Shown: piece by piece, positions 51,298 to 61,358 of the stretch | How positions within the stretch are numbered: position 1 is the first letter of the stretch | Layout of the letters: every line of letters starts with the position of its first letter | Assembly (NCBI RefSeq): GCF_900100845.1 | Contig: NZ_FNFP01000004.1 | Span: 124,001-188,000, forward strand | Source of the DNA: Natronincola ferrireducens | GTDB taxonomy: Bacteria; Bacillota; Clostridia; Peptostreptococcales; Natronincolaceae | DNA length: 64,000 nt | Reading direction: 5' to 3' | Position numbers and translations under genes: made by a program | Notes under the pieces: model-generated | Databases searched by the model: none | What the model was told of the DNA's origin: nothing | What the model saw: only the letters and a program-made list of their open reading frames with translations

Positions 51298-52977
51298 ATG
51301 TTTGAAAAGGAAAAGTTAGAAGCATTGAAGAAAAATGAAATTGACTGGAATGACAATAAAGTTGAAAAAAGTTTAGAAAAATTTCCCGAAAGAAAAAAGG
51401 AATTTGTTACAGGCTCAAATCAAGAGGTAGATAGACTTTATACGCCTACTAATTTAGAGGATTTTGATTATGAAAAAGATTTAGGGTTTCCTGGAGAATA
51501 TCCTTTTACTAGAGGGGTACAGCCTACTATGTACCGTGGAAAATTTTGGACCATGAGACAGTATGCGGGCTTTGCTACTGCAGAAGAATCCAATAAAAGA
51601 TATAAATACTTGTTGGAACAAGGGCAAACTGGATTATCTGTAGCCTTTGATTTACCTACTCAAATTGGCTATGACTCTGACCATGCTTTATCAGAAGGTG
51701 AAGTAGGGAAAGTTGGAGTTGCCATTGATTCTTTAAAGGATATGGAGATTTTATTTGATGGTATTCCTCTTGATAAAGTTAGTACATCCATGACCATTAA
51801 TGCTCCAGCATCTGTTCTATTGGCTATGTATATAGCTGTAGCAGAAAAGCAGGGAGTATCTTCCCATGATTTAAGAGGAACCATACAAAATGATATATTA
51901 AAAGAGTATATAGCACGGGGGACTTATATATTTCCAACAGAACCATCGATGCGGTTAATTACCGATATATTTGAATATTGTTCAGAGAGTGTACCTAAGT
52001 GGAATACCATCAGTATTTCAGGCTACCATATACGGGAAGCTGGTTCTACTGCTGTTCAAGAGGTGGCCTTTACTTTAGCAGATGGTATTGCCTATGTAGA
52101 AGCTGCTATTAAAGCGGGGTTAGATATAGACAAATTTGCTCCTAGATTATCTTTCTTCTTCAATGCACATAATGATTTGTTGGAAGAAGTTGCAAAGTAT
52201 AGAGCAGCAAGAAGACTTTGGGCAAAAATTATGAAGGAAAGGTTTGGGGCCAAGAATCCAAAATCTATGCAATTAAAGTTCCATACACAAACAGGTGGGT
52301 CTACACTTACAGCTCAACAACCGGATAACAACATTGTTCGTGTTGCTATACAAACCTTAGCAGCGGTTTTAGGTGGAACGCAATCCCTACACACCAATTC
52401 TAAAGATGAGGCTTTAGCTTTACCAACTGAAGAATCTGTAAGAATTGCCCTAAGAACACAGCAAATCGTTGCCCATGAAAGTGGTGTGGCGGAAACCGTC
52501 GATCCATTGGCTGGTTCTTATTATGTTGAGAGTTTAACCAATAAGATAGAAGAGGAAGCAATGGCATACATTAATAAGATAGATGATTTAGGAGGGGCAG
52601 CAAGTGCCATTGATAAAGGATTTATTCAAAAAGAAATTATGGATAGTGCTTATGAATACCAAAAGCAAATTGAAAGTGGAGATAGGGTTGTTGTAGGTAT
52701 GAATAAATTCCAAGTGAAGGAAGGGGCGCCAAAGGGGTTATTAAGAGTTGACCCAACTGTTGGTGAAATGCAAAAAGAAAAAATTAATCAATTGAAGGCT
52801 GAAAGGGATAGTAAGTTGATTGAAGAAAAACTAATAGCCCTTAAGGAAGCTGCTAAAGGTAAGGATAATTTAATGCCATATATTTTAGAAGCTGTTAAGG
52901 CCTACGGGACATTAGGAGAAATTTGTGGGGTTTTAAGAGAAGTGTTTGGTGAATATCAACAAAACGTTATTCTTTAA
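51298..52977 (+). CDS. mcmA1: Methylmalonyl-CoA mutase, catalytic subunit
   Basis: Adenosylcobalamin-dependent interconversion of succinyl-CoA and (R)-methylmalonyl-CoA. The 559-residue protein holds only the TIM-barrel, substrate-binding domain. Landmarks are [83 protein letters not shown] and [41 protein letters not shown] 51298 follows GAGGGGGG. The B12-binding domain is encoded by the next gene, the two-subunit arrangement common in anaerobes and archaea. Isobutyryl-CoA mutase is a close relative, but MeaB, epimerase and decarboxylase genes next door favour methylmalonyl-CoA. Confidence 0.93.
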   Translation: MFEKEKLEALKKNEIDWNDNKVEKSLEKFPERKKEFVTGSNQEVDRLYTPTNLEDFDYEKDLGFPGEYPFTRGVQPTMYRGKFWTMRQYAGFATAEESNKRYKYLLEQGQTGLSVAFDLPTQIGYDSDHALSEGEVGKVGVAIDSLKDMEILFDGIPLDKVSTSMTINAPASVLLAMYIAVAEKQGVSSHDLRGTIQNDILKEYIARGTYIFPTEPSMRLITDIFEYCSESVPKWNTISISGYHIREAGSTAVQEVAFTLADGIAYVEAAIKAGLDIDKFAPRLSFFFNAHNDLLEEVAKYRAARRLWAKIMKERFGAKNPKSMQLKFHTQTGGSTLTAQQPDNNIVRVAIQTLAAVLGGTQSLHTNSKDEALALPTEESVRIALRTQQIVAHESGVAETVDPLAGSYYVESLTNKIEEEAMAYINKIDDLGGAASAIDKGFIQKEIMDSAYEYQKQIESGDRVVVGMNKFQVKEGAPKGLLRVDPTVGEMQKEKINQLKAERDSKLIEEKLIALKEAAKGKDNLMPYILEAVKAYGTLGEICGVLREVFGEYQQNVIL

Positions 52978-53014
52978 TATAGAGATTGAGGAGAAAATAA
53001 AGGAGGTTCATGAT

Positions 53015-53416
53015 ATGGATAGACCTATAAGAGTGTTAGTTGCAAAGCCTGGGTTAGATGGACATGATAGAGGAGCAAAGGTAATCGCTAGGGCTTTAAG
53101 GGATGCTGGAATGGAAGTGATTTATACAGGATTAAGATTAACTGCAGAACAAATTGTTCAAGCTGCTATTCAGGAGGACGTAGACGTTGTAGCATTAAGC
53201 ATTTTATCTGGAGCCCATAATCATTTATTACCAAAAGTAGTTGAATTATTAAAAACTGAAAAGGTTTATGAGGATATATTAGTAATAGGTGGTGGAGTTA
53301 TTCCAGAGGAGGATATACCTTATCTTAAGGAAAAGGGTATAGCAGAAATCTTTACACCAGGAACTCCTACAACTGTAACGATAGATTTTATTAAAGAGAA
53401 CCTAAAGAGAGCTTAA
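53015..53416 (+). CDS. mcmA2: Methylmalonyl-CoA mutase, cobalamin-binding subunit
   Basis: B12-binding subunit of 133 residues. I chose ATG 53015 ([23 protein letters not shown]) because AAAGGAGG lies 10 bases upstream; the longer frame overlaps the previous gene. The cobalt-ligand motif D15-G-H17-D-R-G is intact, followed by [24 protein letters not shown]-like text and [27 protein letters not shown]. It lies 37 bp after the catalytic subunit. A short hairpin follows before meaB and may trim the amount of downstream message. Confidence 0.94.
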   Translation: MDRPIRVLVAKPGLDGHDRGAKVIARALRDAGMEVIYTGLRLTAEQIVQAAIQEDVDVVALSILSGAHNHLLPKVVELLKTEKVYEDILVIGGGVIPEEDIPYLKEKGIAEIFTPGTPTTVTIDFIKENLKRA

Positions 53417-53420
53417 AGCT

Positions 53421-53449
53421 GGGAAATAGGAAGGTGGAAAGTATTTCCC
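53421..53449 (+). promoter_or_regulatory. Intercistronic hairpin between mcmA2 and meaB
   Basis: GGGAAATA (53421-53428) pairs with TATTTCCC (53442-53449), followed by CCTTCTTTG. It could be a partial terminator or a processing or stability site. Confidence 0.5.
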
Positions 53450-53493
53450 CCTTCTTTGTGCTTTAAATTAATTATGAACTAGGTGGTGCAAGC

Positions 53494-54435
53494 ATGGATT
53501 TAGCAGAAAGGTTGTTAAAAGGTGAAAAAAGAGCTGCTGCCCGTCTTATTACAATGGTAGAAAACAACGATGAAAAAGCCGTAGAACTACTATCTAAAAT
53601 TTATAGTTATACAGGTAATGCTAGAATAATAGGTATAACGGGTCCTCCTGGAGCAGGAAAGAGTACTCTTACTGATAAGTTGACAAAGAGACTTAGACAG
53701 GAAGATAAGAAGGTAGGGATTATTGCTATAGATCCCACCAGTCCTTTTACAGGAGGATCTATTCTAGGAGATCGTATCCGCATGGGGGATTTAAATACTG
53801 ATCCAGGAGTATTTATCCGTAGCATGGGAGCTCGAGGTCATCTAGGAGGACTTTCTAGAGCTACCCAAGGAGCGGTAAAAATTTTGGATGCCTATGGATT
53901 GGACTATATTTTAATTGAGACAGTGGGTGTAGGTCAATCGGAGGTAGACATTGTTAAGGCAGCGGATACTGTTCTTATGGTAATGGTACCTGGTCTAGGA
54001 GATGATATTCAAGCTATTAAGGCGGGAATTATGGAAATAGGGGATGTCTTTGCCATCAATAAAGCTGACCGTGAAGGGGCCGATAGAACCAAAACAGAAA
54101 TTGAGATGATGCTGGATTTTAACCATGGAGACTGGAGACCACCGGTGACGAAGGTGGTTGCCATCAATAACGAAGGTATAGATGATCTAGTGGACAATCT
54201 TAATAAGCATATGAAGTACTTAGAAGCTACCGGTAAATTAATGGAACGAAGAGTAAAAAATAGTGAAATTGAAATAGTGGAATTAACTAAGCAAAATCTT
54301 ATGAGTCGGGTACTAGGCAGCGAAGAAAAGCGGGATGAAATCCGACTGTTGGCTGAAAGGGTGGCTAAAAGAGAAGTAGATCCCTACACCGTCAGCAATG
54401 AAATGATAGAAAAAATAGTGAATAAGGATCAATAA
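53494..54435 (+). CDS. meaB: Methylmalonyl-CoA mutase-associated GTPase MeaB
   Basis: G3E-family P-loop GTPase that loads, protects and reactivates the adenosylcobalamin mutase. Walker A is [16 protein letters not shown] near residue 47-62. Then come [36 protein letters not shown], the [12 protein letters not shown] switch region and the base-specificity motif [12 protein letters not shown] (NKAD). Length 313 is normal. ATG 53494 follows TAGGTGG. Its position directly after the mutase subunits supports the substrate call for those genes. Confidence 0.95.
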   Translation: MDLAERLLKGEKRAAARLITMVENNDEKAVELLSKIYSYTGNARIIGITGPPGAGKSTLTDKLTKRLRQEDKKVGIIAIDPTSPFTGGSILGDRIRMGDLNTDPGVFIRSMGARGHLGGLSRATQGAVKILDAYGLDYILIETVGVGQSEVDIVKAADTVLMVMVPGLGDDIQAIKAGIMEIGDVFAINKADREGADRTKTEIEMMLDFNHGDWRPPVTKVVAINNEGIDDLVDNLNKHMKYLEATGKLMERRVKNSEIEIVELTKQNLMSRVLGSEEKRDEIRLLAERVAKREVDPYTVSNEMIEKIVNKDQ

Positions 54436-54449
54436 AGGAGGGTTTTTTC

Positions 54450-54851
54450 ATGAAGGTAGGAAAAGTAGATCATATAGGTATTGCTGTAAAAAATCTAGAT
54501 GAAACCTTAAAGTTTTATGAAGATATATTAGGGTTAGAGTGCATAGGAACAGAAGTGGTGGAGGAGCAAAAGGTAAGAGTGGCCTTTTTACCTGTAGGGG
54601 ATACAGAAGTTGAACTCTTGGAATCCACTGAAGAAGATGGACCTATTGCAAAGTTTATTGAAAAAAAGGGGGAAGGTATTCAACACATTGCCTTTAGAGT
54701 GGATAATATTGAAGAAGCAATAGAGAGCATGAAGGCAAAGGGTGTAAAAATGATCGATGAAAAACCTAGATATGGTGCGGGAGGTGCTAAAATAGCTTTT
54801 TGTCATCCTAAAAGTACCAATGGTGTTTTAGTGGAATTGAGTGAAAGGTAA
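54450..54851 (+). CDS. mce: Methylmalonyl-CoA epimerase
   Basis: Interconverts the (R) and (S) forms of methylmalonyl-CoA so that the mutase and decarboxylase can be linked. It is a 133-residue vicinal-oxygen-chelate fold protein. Metal ligands are visible: His in [25 protein letters not shown], Glu/His in [35 protein letters not shown], and Glu in [13 protein letters not shown] 54450 follows AAAGGAGGG. It lies 14 bp after meaB and is part of the same operon. Confidence 0.95.
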   Translation: MKVGKVDHIGIAVKNLDETLKFYEDILGLECIGTEVVEEQKVRVAFLPVGDTEVELLESTEEDGPIAKFIEKKGEGIQHIAFRVDNIEEAIESMKAKGVKMIDEKPRYGAGGAKIAFCHPKSTNGVLVELSER

Positions 54852-54925
54852 CAAAATTCAAAAAATTATGTTATAATACAAATTGTGGAGTTCCATAACA
54901 AGTAATACAATTGGGAGGGTGAATT

Positions 54926-56473
54926 ATGACGGTTAACAAGCTCGAAGATCTTCGCCAACGAAAATCAAAAATTGAGTTAGGCGGCGGAGAAAAAAGAATT
55001 GCTGATCAGCATGAAAAAGGGAAATTGACAGCAAGAGAAAGAGTCAATCTATTATTTGATGAAGGAACCTTTGTAGAAATTGATGCTTTTGTCAAGCACA
55101 GATGTACCAATTTCGGTTTAGAGAAGGTTGAAGCACCAGGGGAAGGTGTAGTAACAGGATATGGTATGGTAGAGGGTAGATTGGTTTATGTCTATGCCCA
55201 GGACTTTACTGTTCTTGGAGGATCATTAGGACAAATGCATGCCCAAAAGATTTCAAAAGTGCAAGACATGGCCTTGAAAATGGGAGCACCTATTGTAGGC
55301 ATGAATGATTCTGGTGGTGCTAGAATTCAAGAGGGTGTAGATGCATTATCTGGCTATGGCAATATATTTTATCGTAACACCATTGCTTCTGGCGTTATAC
55401 CCCAAATCACAGCAATCATGGGACCATGTGCCGGTGGGGCGGTTTACTCTCCGGCGTTAACAGACTTTATCTTTATGGTGGATAAAACAAGTCAAATGTT
55501 TATTACGGGACCACAGGTAATTAAAACAGTAACTGGAGAGGAAGTAACCGCTGAAGCCCTTGGTGGAGGTATGACCCATAACCGTACCAGTGGTGTAGCC
55601 CATTTCCTAGCTCCAAGTGATGAGGATTGTATAACAGAAGTTAGAAGATTACTTAGCTTTTTACCATCCAATAATATGGAAACAGCGCCAATATATGATA
55701 CAGAGGATGATATTAACAAAATCATCGAAGAATTAGATGATATTATCCCAGAAAGCCCAAATAAGCCCTATGATATGAAGCAAGTTATTGAAAAAATTGC
55801 AGATGATGGAGACTTCTTTGAAGTTCAACCCTACTATGCAACCAATATGATTACTGGCTTTATTCGATTAAACGGTCAATCTGTTGGAATTATTGCAAAC
55901 CAACCAAAGGTTTTAGCGGGATGCCTAGATATCAATGCTTCTGATAAGGCAGGAAGATTTATTAGAACCTGTGATGCATTTAATATACCATTGTTAAATC
56001 TAGTAGACGTACCTGGATTCCTACCAGGAACTAGTCAAGAATATGGTGGTATTATACGACACGGTGCAAAAATGCTTTATGCTTATAGTGAAGCTACTGT
56101 ACCTAAGATTACATTGATTTTAAGAAAGGCCTATGGCGGTGCCTATATAGCTATGTGTTGTAAAGAATTGGGAGCAGATGTAGTATTGGCATGGCCAACA
56201 GCAGAGATTGCTGTTATGGGACCTGAAGGAGCGGCTAATATTATCTTCAGAAAAGAAATTGCTGATGCAGAGGACCCCCAAGCTGCAAGAGCGGAAATTA
56301 TTGCAAACTATAAAGCTGAGTTTGCCACCCCATACCAAGCTGCACAAAGAGGTTATGTAGATGATGTCATTGAACCATCGGCTACTAGACCTAGATTAAT
56401 CGATGCTTTAAATATGTTAGCTAGTAAGCGTGAGACACGCCCACCTAAAAAGCATGGTAATCTACCAGTATAG
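54926..56473 (+). CDS. mmdA: Methylmalonyl-CoA decarboxylase alpha subunit (carboxyltransferase)
   Basis: Transfers the carboxyl group of methylmalonyl-CoA to biotin on MmdC; the same family includes propionyl-CoA carboxylase beta. The 515-residue protein shows both carboxyltransferase halves: MNDSGGARIQEGVDALSGYGNIF ... IMGPCAGGAVYSPALTDFIFMV and LLNLVDVPGFLPGTSQEYGGIIRHGAKMLYAYSEATVPKITLILRKAYGGAYIAMCCKELGADV. ATG 54926 follows TTGGGAGGG. Since mmdD, mmdC and mmdB follow, the membrane decarboxylase is the preferred call over a soluble carboxylase; no biotin carboxylase gene is present. Confidence 0.95.
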   Translation: MTVNKLEDLRQRKSKIELGGGEKRIADQHEKGKLTARERVNLLFDEGTFVEIDAFVKHRCTNFGLEKVEAPGEGVVTGYGMVEGRLVYVYAQDFTVLGGSLGQMHAQKISKVQDMALKMGAPIVGMNDSGGARIQEGVDALSGYGNIFYRNTIASGVIPQITAIMGPCAGGAVYSPALTDFIFMVDKTSQMFITGPQVIKTVTGEEVTAEALGGGMTHNRTSGVAHFLAPSDEDCITEVRRLLSFLPSNNMETAPIYDTEDDINKIIEELDDIIPESPNKPYDMKQVIEKIADDGDFFEVQPYYATNMITGFIRLNGQSVGIIANQPKVLAGCLDINASDKAGRFIRTCDAFNIPLLNLVDVPGFLPGTSQEYGGIIRHGAKMLYAYSEATVPKITLILRKAYGGAYIAMCCKELGADVVLAWPTAEIAVMGPEGAANIIFRKEIADAEDPQAARAEIIANYKAEFATPYQAAQRGYVDDVIEPSATRPRLIDALNMLASKRETRPPKKHGNLPV

Positions 56474-56507
56474 GCCTATGGGAATCGAAAAAAGAGGTGA
56501 TCAATAG

Positions 56508-56918
56508 ATGAGCTTAATGGAGAGAATGAAGGTAGCTTCAGACTTACAAAATATGTCTATGGGTGAAAAGCTTTTTGGTGGTATCCAAGTAGCTTTATTT
56601 GGAATAGGAATTGTGTTTGTAGCACTATTTTTACTATTCCTCATCATTAAGGTTTTAGAAACATTTCTATATCAAGCAGGCAAAGCGCCGGTGACAAAGG
56701 AAACTGATAAAGTTAAAGCACCTGTTAAAGTAGAAGAAGACATGGAGGAGGAAGCTGTGGATGATACACAGCTAGTAGCCGTCATAACAGCTGCTGTTGC
56801 TGCTAGTCTTCATACTTCAACCCATAATATCGTTGTTAGAAATATTGTCAGAGTTCCTGATACAACGCCAGCCTGGGGTAGATTAGGTCGAATACAACAG
56901 GTTAATAGAATGCAATAA
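56508..56918 (+). CDS. mmdD: OadG/MmdD-type small membrane subunit
   Basis: Assembly and stability subunit of the Na+-pumping decarboxylase. One membrane helix (GGIQVALFGIGIVFVALFLLFLIIKVLETFLY, residues ~24-55), then a charged linker, then a C-terminal amphipathic region (DDTQLVAVITAAVAASLHTSTHNIVVRNIVRVPDTTPAWGRLGRIQQVNRMQ), a pattern common to OadG/MmdD. The 136-residue length is right. ATG 56508 follows AAAAAGAGGTG. It sits between mmdA and the biotin carrier gene. Confidence 0.9.
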   Translation: MSLMERMKVASDLQNMSMGEKLFGGIQVALFGIGIVFVALFLLFLIIKVLETFLYQAGKAPVTKETDKVKAPVKVEEDMEEEAVDDTQLVAVITAAVAASLHTSTHNIVVRNIVRVPDTTPAWGRLGRIQQVNRMQ

Positions 56919-57024
56919 ACCTTTTTGTCAATTTATTAGAAGATTCAATAGCTATAGTGATATAAGCCTTTAACAAAATCGGTGTGCAAATAAAAAGGAC
57001 TATGTATTAAGGAGGAAGTGTACA

Positions 57025-57423
57025 ATGAAAAAGTTTAATATAACCGTAAATGGTGTTAGTTATGAAGTGGAGGTAGAAGAAATTAAGGACGGAGCACCAG
57101 TACAAGCTAGACCAGCAGCACCGGCACCAAAACCAGCAGCAGCTCCAGTGGCGGCACCCAAGCCGGCAGCAGCACCAAAGCCAGTAGCAGCTCCAGCGGC
57201 AGCGACAGGTGCCACGACGATTGAAGCACCGCTACCAGGCAATGTTTGGAAGGTACTGGTAAAGGAAGGTCAAGAAGTGAAGGAAGGGGACGTACTTATT
57301 ATACTAGAAGCTATGAAAATGGAAAATGAAATCTATGCCCCAGCCAATGGAACTATAGCAGCTGTACATGTTGCTGAAGGTGCATCTGTAAATGGTGGAG
57401 ATGTATTAGTATCCTTGAAGTAG
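57025..57423 (+). CDS. mmdC: Biotin carrier subunit of methylmalonyl-CoA decarboxylase
   Basis: Carries the carboxyl group on biotin between MmdA and MmdB. The N-terminal 22 residues form a small strand module ([19 protein letters not shown]). A Pro/Ala/Lys-rich flexible linker spans residues ~25-62, and a biotinyl/lipoyl domain follows with the attachment motif EAMKMEN, biotin on Lys98. The linker DNA is noticeably richer in G and C than the surroundings because of the Ala/Pro codons. ATG 57025 follows AAGGAGGAAG. The biotin ligase gene lies downstream in the same region. Confidence 0.95.
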   Translation: MKKFNITVNGVSYEVEVEEIKDGAPVQARPAAPAPKPAAAPVAAPKPAAAPKPVAAPAAATGATTIEAPLPGNVWKVLVKEGQEVKEGDVLIILEAMKMENEIYAPANGTIAAVHVAEGASVNGGDVLVSLK

Positions 57424-57456
57424 TAACATCAAAATTCATTGAAAGGAGATGCACAA

Positions 57457-58569
57457 ATGGGTCAAGTACTATTAGAGTTCTGGGGAAGTACTGGTATTCC
57501 TAGTATAACCTGGCAACAATTAGTGATGATTATAGTTTCCTGTGTGTTACTATATTTAGCCATTGGTAAGAAGTTTGAACCATTGCTCTTGGTTCCAATT
57601 GCTTTTGGAGCTTTAATGACAAATCTACCCCTAAGTGGTGTTATGGATGAAGGTGGACTTCTCTATTATTTTTACCAAGGGGTTAAATTGGCGGTATTCC
57701 CACCTATTATTTTTCTAGGGGTTGGAGCCATGACAGACTTTGGTCCTCTAATCGCTAATCCTAAAAGCTTATTTTTAGGGGCAGCAGCTCAGTTCGGTAT
57801 ATTTTTTACTTTTATTGGGGCTATTATGATGGGATTTACAGGACAGGAGGCCTCCTCTATCGCTATTATTGGTGGAGCTGATGGTCCTACGGCGATTTTC
57901 TTAACATCTCAGTTAGCCCCCCACTTGCTAGGTCCTATTGCAGTGGCGGCTTATTCTTATATGGCATTGGTGCCAATTATTCAACCTCCTATTATGAAGG
58001 CTCTTACTTCCAAAAAGGAGCGTATGATTAAGATGCAGCAGTTAAGAACTGTATCTAAACTAGAAAAGATTTTATTCCCTATATTAGTAACAATCGTTGT
58101 ATCACTATTGCTTCCATCAGCTACTCCGTTGGTAGGGATGCTGATGTTCGGTAACTTAATTAAAGAAACCGGTGTAACGGAACGTATTTCTAAGACCGCC
58201 CAAAACGAATTAATCAACATTGTAACCATCTTACTAGGTCTAGCGGTTGGAGCTACAGCTGAAGCTGAATATTTCCTACAATGGGGAACTATTCAAATTA
58301 TCGTACTAGGGGTTATTGCTTTTGGCGTAGGTACCGCCAGTGGTGTTTTATTAGGAAAATTTATGAACAAACTTATGGGTGGAGATGCTATTAATCCATT
58401 GATCGGCTCAGCAGGGGTTTCAGCAGTACCAATGGCAGCTAGGGTATCCCAAACAGTTGGCCAAAAAGAAAATCCAAGCAATTTCCTATTGATGCATGCT
58501 ATGGGACCTAATGTTGCTGGTGTTATTGGTTCTGCAGTGGCAGCAGGAGTGTTGTTATCTTTGTTCTAA
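57457..58569 (+). CDS. mmdB: Na+-translocating decarboxylase beta subunit
   Basis: Integral membrane subunit that decarboxylates carboxybiotin and exports Na+. I chose ATG 57457 ([21 protein letters not shown]) because AAAGGAG lies 7 bases upstream; the TTG at 57439 precedes that site. About nine hydrophobic segments and a re-entrant region are visible. The key acidic motif [17 protein letters not shown] is intact, as are [22 protein letters not shown] and [20 protein letters not shown]. The 370-residue length is typical of OadB/MmdB. It is the last gene of the operon before a terminator. Confidence 0.95.
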   Translation: MGQVLLEFWGSTGIPSITWQQLVMIIVSCVLLYLAIGKKFEPLLLVPIAFGALMTNLPLSGVMDEGGLLYYFYQGVKLAVFPPIIFLGVGAMTDFGPLIANPKSLFLGAAAQFGIFFTFIGAIMMGFTGQEASSIAIIGGADGPTAIFLTSQLAPHLLGPIAVAAYSYMALVPIIQPPIMKALTSKKERMIKMQQLRTVSKLEKILFPILVTIVVSLLLPSATPLVGMLMFGNLIKETGVTERISKTAQNELINIVTILLGLAVGATAEAEYFLQWGTIQIIVLGVIAFGVGTASGVLLGKFMNKLMGGDAINPLIGSAGVSAVPMAARVSQTVGQKENPSNFLLMHAMGPNVAGVIGSAVAAGVLLSLF

Positions 58570-58578
58570 ACGAATTTC

Positions 58579-58610
58579 ATCTAAATTACATAAAATCTAA
58601 ATTACATAAA
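58579..58610. repeat. Perfect 16-bp tandem duplication
   Basis: ATCTAAATTACATAAA occurs twice head to tail (58579-58594 and 58595-58610) between the mmdB stop and its terminator. Confidence 0.9.
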
Positions 58611-58640
58611 GAGGGTGTGTTTATCACATCCTCTTTTGTG
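58608..58640 (+). terminator. Terminator of the methylmalonyl-CoA operon
   Basis: AAAGAGGGTGTG (58608-58619) pairs with CACATCCTCTTT (58625-58636) with one G-T pair; a short T run follows. Confidence 0.82.
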
Positions 58641-58694
58641 TTAGAATAAAATGAGACTATATAACATTATGCCGTTGTATTGGAGAGGATAAAT

Positions 58695-59675
58695 TTGAAG
58701 GAAAAAATATTAAAGGAACTTTATGATCGCAAAGGGGAATATGTGTCTGGAGAAGAACTAAGTGGAAAATATGGGGTTTCCCGCACGGCTATTTGGAAGC
58801 ATATGAATAATTTAAAAAAGGAAGGCTATAGAATAGAAACCACCCATAAAAAGGGGTATAAATTAATTGAAACCACCGATAGATTAATAGGACAGTCAAT
58901 AAAGGTTGCTTTGAAAACTAGATATATAGGTAATAAAATTATTGATTTCGACACCATTGATTCTACTAATAGTTATGCCAAGGAAATTGCAAAAGAGGTT
59001 CTTCATGGGACCGTCATCATCAGTGAAGAGCAAACAGGAGGCAGGGGAAGAATGGGTAGAAGTTGGACTTCACCCAAGAGTGAAGGTATTTGGATGTCCA
59101 TTATATTAAAGCCTGATATCCCTCCTATGGAAGGAATGAAGATGACTCAGATAGCAGCGGCTTCAACATGTTGGGCTATAAGAACTGTAACTGGATTGGA
59201 GGCTTACATAAAATGGCCCAATGATATAGTCATTGATGGAAAAAAGGTTTGTGGTATTCTGACGGAGATGGCAGGAGAGTTAAATAAAATTGATTATTTA
59301 ATCGTTGGAATAGGTGTTAATGTCAACATTGAAAAATTTCCTGTTGAATTTAGAGATATTGCCACTTCTTTAGTTATAGAAAAAGGAGAAAAGGTGGATA
59401 GGAGAACCATTGTCATTGAACTACTACAGCAGTTTGAAAAATTGTATATGGATTATATAAACTGTGGGACATTGGAAAAATCTTTAGCTATTATTAGAAA
59501 TTATTCTGCTGTTTTAGGTAAGTCTATAAGAATACTTAAGGGTAACCAAGAGTTGAGGGCAGAGGTGATAGCCATAAATGAAGAAGGGCTATTAAGGGTG
59601 AGACTGGAGGATGGTAAGGAGGAACTGTTAATCTCTGGGGAAGTATCTATTCGTGGCTCTGAGGGATACATATAA
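58695..59675 (+). CDS. birA: Bifunctional biotin--protein ligase / biotin operon repressor
   Basis: Attaches biotin to carrier lysines (here MmdC Lys98) through biotinyl-AMP, and binds DNA through an N-terminal winged helix. I chose TTG 58695 (MKEKILKELYDRKGEYVSGEELSGKYGVSRTAIWKHMNNLKKEGY) because GGAGAGG lies 6 bases upstream. The HTH covers residues ~1-60. The ligase core has FDTIDSTNSYAKEIAKE, SEEQTGGRGRMGRSWTSPKSEGIWMSIIL, IKWPNDIVIDGKKVCGILTEM and a C-terminal SH3-like cap. Length 326 matches the bifunctional form. No bio genes are nearby; its target operators are not evident here. Confidence 0.95.
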   Translation: MKEKILKELYDRKGEYVSGEELSGKYGVSRTAIWKHMNNLKKEGYRIETTHKKGYKLIETTDRLIGQSIKVALKTRYIGNKIIDFDTIDSTNSYAKEIAKEVLHGTVIISEEQTGGRGRMGRSWTSPKSEGIWMSIILKPDIPPMEGMKMTQIAAASTCWAIRTVTGLEAYIKWPNDIVIDGKKVCGILTEMAGELNKIDYLIVGIGVNVNIEKFPVEFRDIATSLVIEKGEKVDRRTIVIELLQQFEKLYMDYINCGTLEKSLAIIRNYSAVLGKSIRILKGNQELRAEVIAINEEGLLRVRLEDGKEELLISGEVSIRGSEGYI

Positions 59676-59817
59676 AAAACAGTTGAAATACAAAATAGAA
59701 ATTGGTACAATGAAACAGTAAAACAGCTAATATCTACAGGAGTTAGACTGTTATACAATTACAAATTTATTTTATATTGTCCGGTATCGTCGCTGAACTG
59801 GAACGGAGGTGCTTTTT

Positions 59818-60375
59818 ATGTCAATCAGTAGTAAAGTATTGAAAGGTAGTGGAAGTGTTGCTAGAGGGAACAAAATTTCTACGAAAAAAATGGCTGTTGC
59901 AGGTATGCTGGGGGGGTTCTCAGTAACATTAAGCATGACACCCATAGGGTACATTCCCATCCCCTTCTTTGTAGGAGTAAATGCAACTACCATGCATATC
60001 CCCGTCATTATAGGAGCTATCTTAGGAGGTCCGATGATAGGGACATTTGTAGGTATGATATTTGGTGTCAGCAGTTTTCTGAGGGCTACAAATCCATTTT
60101 TTGCCGATCCTCTGGTAGCCATATTACCAAGACTGTTGATAGGTATTATCACCTATTATACCTATAAGCTAACAAATAATCCTATTATAGCAGCTATACT
60201 AGGTACCATTACCAATACGCTAGGGGTACTGTCCTTAATTTATTTAAGGGGGTATTTACCTAGGGAAATTGTGTTGGGAATAGCTGGTACTAATGGAGTA
60301 GCAGAAGTGATTGTTTCTTCCTTAGTAGTATATGCAGTTGTAAAGGTGGCTAAAAATGTTATTAACGTTGAATAG
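59818..60375 (+). CDS. panT: ECF transporter S component, probably for pantothenate
   Basis: A substrate-binding membrane subunit of an energy-coupling-factor transporter, about 185 residues and six hydrophobic segments. I chose ATG 59818 (MSISSKVLKGSGS) because CGGAGGTG lies upstream. The pattern KKMAVAGMLGGFSVTLSMTPIGYIPIPFF ... HIPVIIGAILGGPMIGTFVGMIFGVSSFLRA is typical for the ECF S fold. The substrate call is from context: coaX, the pantothenate kinase gene, follows at 26 bp. The shared EcfAA'T module is not in the window. Another vitamin is possible. Confidence 0.82.
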   Translation: MSISSKVLKGSGSVARGNKISTKKMAVAGMLGGFSVTLSMTPIGYIPIPFFVGVNATTMHIPVIIGAILGGPMIGTFVGMIFGVSSFLRATNPFFADPLVAILPRLLIGIITYYTYKLTNNPIIAAILGTITNTLGVLSLIYLRGYLPREIVLGIAGTNGVAEVIVSSLVVYAVVKVAKNVINVE

Positions 60376-60401
60376 TATATAAATTTTAAGAAGGTGAATA
60401 A

Positions 60402-61217
60402 ATGATTTTAGTTTTTGATGTAGGAAACACCAACATTGTATTGGGGTTATATAAAGACAATGACTTAATAGAATCCTGGAGAATTGCTACGGATAAAGAT
60501 AAATCCTCCGATGAATATGGTATTTTAATACACCAGCTTTTTCAATATAGTGGTAGAAATCTAGAGGATGTAGAGGATGTAATTATGTCCTCCGTAGTTC
60601 CCAATATTATGTATTCTTTGGAGCATTCCATTAGAAAAGTATTTAATATTGAACCTTTGGTTGTAGGTCCTGGAGTAAAGACTGGGATGGATATTAAGTA
60701 TGATAACCCTAAACAGGTGGGAGCCGATAGAATTGTCAATGCAGTATCTGCCTTTGAAAAATACGGAGGACCCTTAATTATAGTAGACTTTGGTACCGCC
60801 ACTACTTTTTGTGCTATATCCCCAAAAGGAGAGTATTTAGGTGGTACAATTGCTCCTGGTATTAAGATCTCCAGTGATGCTCTATTTCAAAGGGCTGCAA
60901 AGCTTCCTAGAGTGGAATTAGTAAAGCCAGGAAAGGTTATTTGTAAAAACACTGTAAATAGTATGCAGGCAGGTATTATCTATGGTTATGTAGGTTTGGT
61001 GGAATACATCATAAAAAAAATGACAAGAGAACTAAAACAGCAAGACGTTAAGGTTATTGCCACTGGTGGACTTTCCACATTAATCGCCAGTGAAACAAAG
61101 CATATCCATATAGTAGACAAAACCCTAACTTTAGATGGGTTAAAGATTATCTACACCAGAAATAAAGAAGAACGCAAGGAAAAAATAGCAACTGAAATAG
61201 AGCTTAGAGAAATCTAA
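60402..61217 (+). CDS. coaX: Type III pantothenate kinase
   Basis: Phosphorylates pantothenate, the first step of CoA synthesis; this form needs K+ or NH4+ and is not feedback inhibited. ATG 60402 follows AAGAAGGTG. ASKHA-fold motifs: N-terminal [17 protein letters not shown] (phosphate 1), the [33 protein letters not shown] segment with catalytic Asp in GADR, then [10 protein letters not shown] and [11 protein letters not shown]. Length 271 is normal. Co-transcribed with the S component gene. Confidence 0.96.
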   Translation: MILVFDVGNTNIVLGLYKDNDLIESWRIATDKDKSSDEYGILIHQLFQYSGRNLEDVEDVIMSSVVPNIMYSLEHSIRKVFNIEPLVVGPGVKTGMDIKYDNPKQVGADRIVNAVSAFEKYGGPLIIVDFGTATTFCAISPKGEYLGGTIAPGIKISSDALFQRAAKLPRVELVKPGKVICKNTVNSMQAGIIYGYVGLVEYIIKKMTRELKQQDVKVIATGGLSTLIASETKHIHIVDKTLTLDGLKIIYTRNKEERKEKIATEIELREI

Positions 61218-61228
61218 GCTCTATTTTA
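61195..61228 (+). terminator. Terminator of panT-coaX
   Basis: AAATAGAGCTTAGA (61195-61208) pairs with TCTAAGCTCTATTT (61213-61226), overlapping the coaX stop codon, with T-rich sequence after it. Confidence 0.82.
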
Positions 61229-61358
61229 CTTATTTAGCAATAATTGATATAATGTTTTAGAGATTAAGATTCAAACTTTTCGAAATACTTAGGTTGATTT
61301 TTTATTCTCTTACTCATATGAAGAGAATAACTTTTAAAAAACATTTAAGGAGGAAAAG

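Noticed and set aside
57060-57242. Gly/Ala-rich antisense frame inside mmdC
   Set aside because: It arises from the Pro/Ala linker codons read backwards.
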